Positions 63,254 to 64,000 of a stretch of 64,000 nucleotides of DNA are shown here, piece by piece. Made by a program: the position numbers and the translations under genes. The number at the start of each line of letters is the position of its first letter. The first letter of the stretch is position 1. The notes under the pieces are model-generated. The model made no database searches and had not been told where the DNA came from. It saw nothing but the letters and a program-made list of their open reading frames with translations. Source of the stretch: Sinorhizobium saheli (GTDB taxonomy: Bacteria > Pseudomonadota > Alphaproteobacteria > Rhizobiales > Rhizobiaceae); assembly GCF_001651875.1 (NCBI RefSeq), contig NZ_LNQB01000073.1:612485-676484 (forward strand), read 5' to 3'.

Positions 63254-63343
63254 TTGTTGCCTCGCCAGCACTTGACCAGGATCAAGTCCTGAGGCTAGCG
63301 GGTGGGCTAAAAGCATGTCGAGAAACCGGAATCGATAGCGATC

Positions 63344-63925
63344 ATGCAGCCGCTCGCCTTCGCCCTTGCCATCCTAGTTCTGCTCGCGACGCCCGGGCCG
63401 ACCAATACGCTGTTGTGGCTTTCCGGTGCTGCGGTCGGCCTGCGCCGCTCCGCGCGTCTGCTACTCGGCGAGCTCGGCGGTTATCTTCTTGTCATCGTCC
63501 CCGCGACAACGCTCGCGGCGCCGTGGCTTGCCGCCCATCCCGAGATCGGCCTCCTGCTGAAGTTCGCCGCCGCCTCGTGGATTCTCCTCATGGCACGTGG
63601 CCTCTGGGCTGCGAAGGCGCGCGACGCCGGCGGGCGGCCGATCACGCTCGGCCGGGTCTTCGTCACCACCCTCCTCAACCCGAAAGCGCTGATCATCGCG
63701 CTCGTCATCATGCCCCAGGTCGGGCTCGCGGCGATGCTGCCGTGGCTCGCCGGGTTTGCCGCCCTGACCGTGAGCGTCGGCTCTCTCTGGATTGTCGCCG
63801 GTGCCCTCCTCGCACGCCTGCCGCTGCAGGCGATCGGGCCGCGGCTGCCCCATCGCATCGCCGCCGGTTGCCTCGTCCTGTTCTCCTTCGGCATGGCCGG
63901 CAGCGCGCTCGCCTCCATCCTTTAG
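63344..63925 (+). CDS. LysE/RhtB family amino-acid exporter
   Basis: 193 residues, about six membrane helices: MQPLAFALAILVLLATPGPT, NTLLWLSGAAVGLRR, AAASWILLMARGLWA, TLLNPKALIIALVIMPQVG and AGCLVLFSFGMAGSALASI. The TPGPTN motif in the first helix and TLLNPKA are family marks. Exports amino acids or small metabolites; substrate not readable. Slightly shorter than the usual 205 residues. Confidence 0.87.
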   Translation: MQPLAFALAILVLLATPGPTNTLLWLSGAAVGLRRSARLLLGELGGYLLVIVPATTLAAPWLAAHPEIGLLLKFAAASWILLMARGLWAAKARDAGGRPITLGRVFVTTLLNPKALIIALVIMPQVGLAAMLPWLAGFAALTVSVGSLWIVAGALLARLPLQAIGPRLPHRIAAGCLVLFSFGMAGSALASIL

Positions 63926-63994
63926 GTCGTGTGGACTCTTGGGGATTCCCAAGGCTGAGCAAATCAGATTCAAGACTGTCTTTTGGAGGCAGTC

Positions 63995-64000
63995 ATGGGT
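63995..64000 (+). CDS. Start of a gene cut by the window edge, possibly an insertion-sequence transposase
   Basis: GGAGG (63985-63989) lies 5 bases before ATG 63995, a strong ribosome site, and only Met-Gly is visible. The preceding bases (63926-63984, GGTCGTGTGGACTCTTGGGG) resemble IS5-type left ends known from rhizobia, but I cannot confirm this from so little sequence. Confidence 0.3.

Overview
The window is high-GC alphaproteobacterial chromosome, most likely Sinorhizobium/Ensifer. The evidence is an rkp-1 capsular (K-antigen) cluster in its known order (rkpU, rkpA, rkpG, rkpH, rkpI, rkpJ, kpsF), a podJ polarity gene, a fused secDF, and several families of short palindromic repeats typical of rhizobial intergenic DNA. 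Coding density is high and almost all genes read as intact.

Layout. 1-2.7 kb: minus-strand housekeeping group (small basic protein, murA, DUF2948 protein, start of hisD). 2.97-5.3 kb: tRNA-Thr(GGU) followed by a small accessory patch of unrecognised genes, two of which share a duplicated upstream sequence. 5.6-7.5 kb: NAD salvage pair pncB-pncA. 7.7-23.4 kb: capsule block, with the exporter lipoprotein rkpU on minus, then rkpA-rkpG-rkpH-rkpI-rkpJ on plus, then convergent kpsF preceded by an Rrf2 regulator. 24.2-29.3 kb: small conserved gene, secDF, secreted protein, aminotransferase. 29.4-32.9 kb: TetR regulator divergent from a CIO/bd-type quinol oxidase (two large subunits plus a 37-residue third subunit). 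33.3-36.6 kb: chorismate-mutase-fold protein, galE, second aminotransferase, mscL. 36.9-41.2 kb: symporter-type hybrid histidine kinase convergent with a LuxR-type response regulator. 41.4-47.4 kb: small envelope proteins, DUF952, pyrD, MATE pump, CAP lipoprotein, DUF6460, TPR methyltransferase, YitT. 47.6-51.0 kb: ligase-associated Lhr helicase and PdeM phosphoesterase. 51.1-53.2 kb: lone RAM-domain protein, TIGR02186 protein, TauE/SafE permease. 53.5-57.2 kb: podJ. 57.6-62.9 kb: beta-oxidation operon (acyl-CoA dehydrogenase, thiolase, FadB-type enzyme) with a 24-bp palindrome upstream. 63.0-64.0 kb: repeat block, LysE-family exporter and a start codon cut by the window edge.

The most interesting reading concerns rkpA-G-H. 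RkpA is a one-protein reducing fatty-acid/polyketide synthase without a visible thioesterase. RkpG is a PLP alpha-oxoamine synthase (the serine palmitoyltransferase/AONS family), and RkpH is a short-chain reductase carrying the PPDTxTP signature of 3-ketodihydrosphingosine reductases. Together they look like a self-contained route to a sphingoid- or fumonisin-like amino alcohol, next to a KpsS-like Kdo-linker enzyme (RkpJ), an LtaS-like head-group transferase (RkpI), an arabinose-5-phosphate isomerase for Kdo (KpsF) and a polysaccharide exporter (RkpU). This would be an unusual lipid for anchoring or exporting the capsule.
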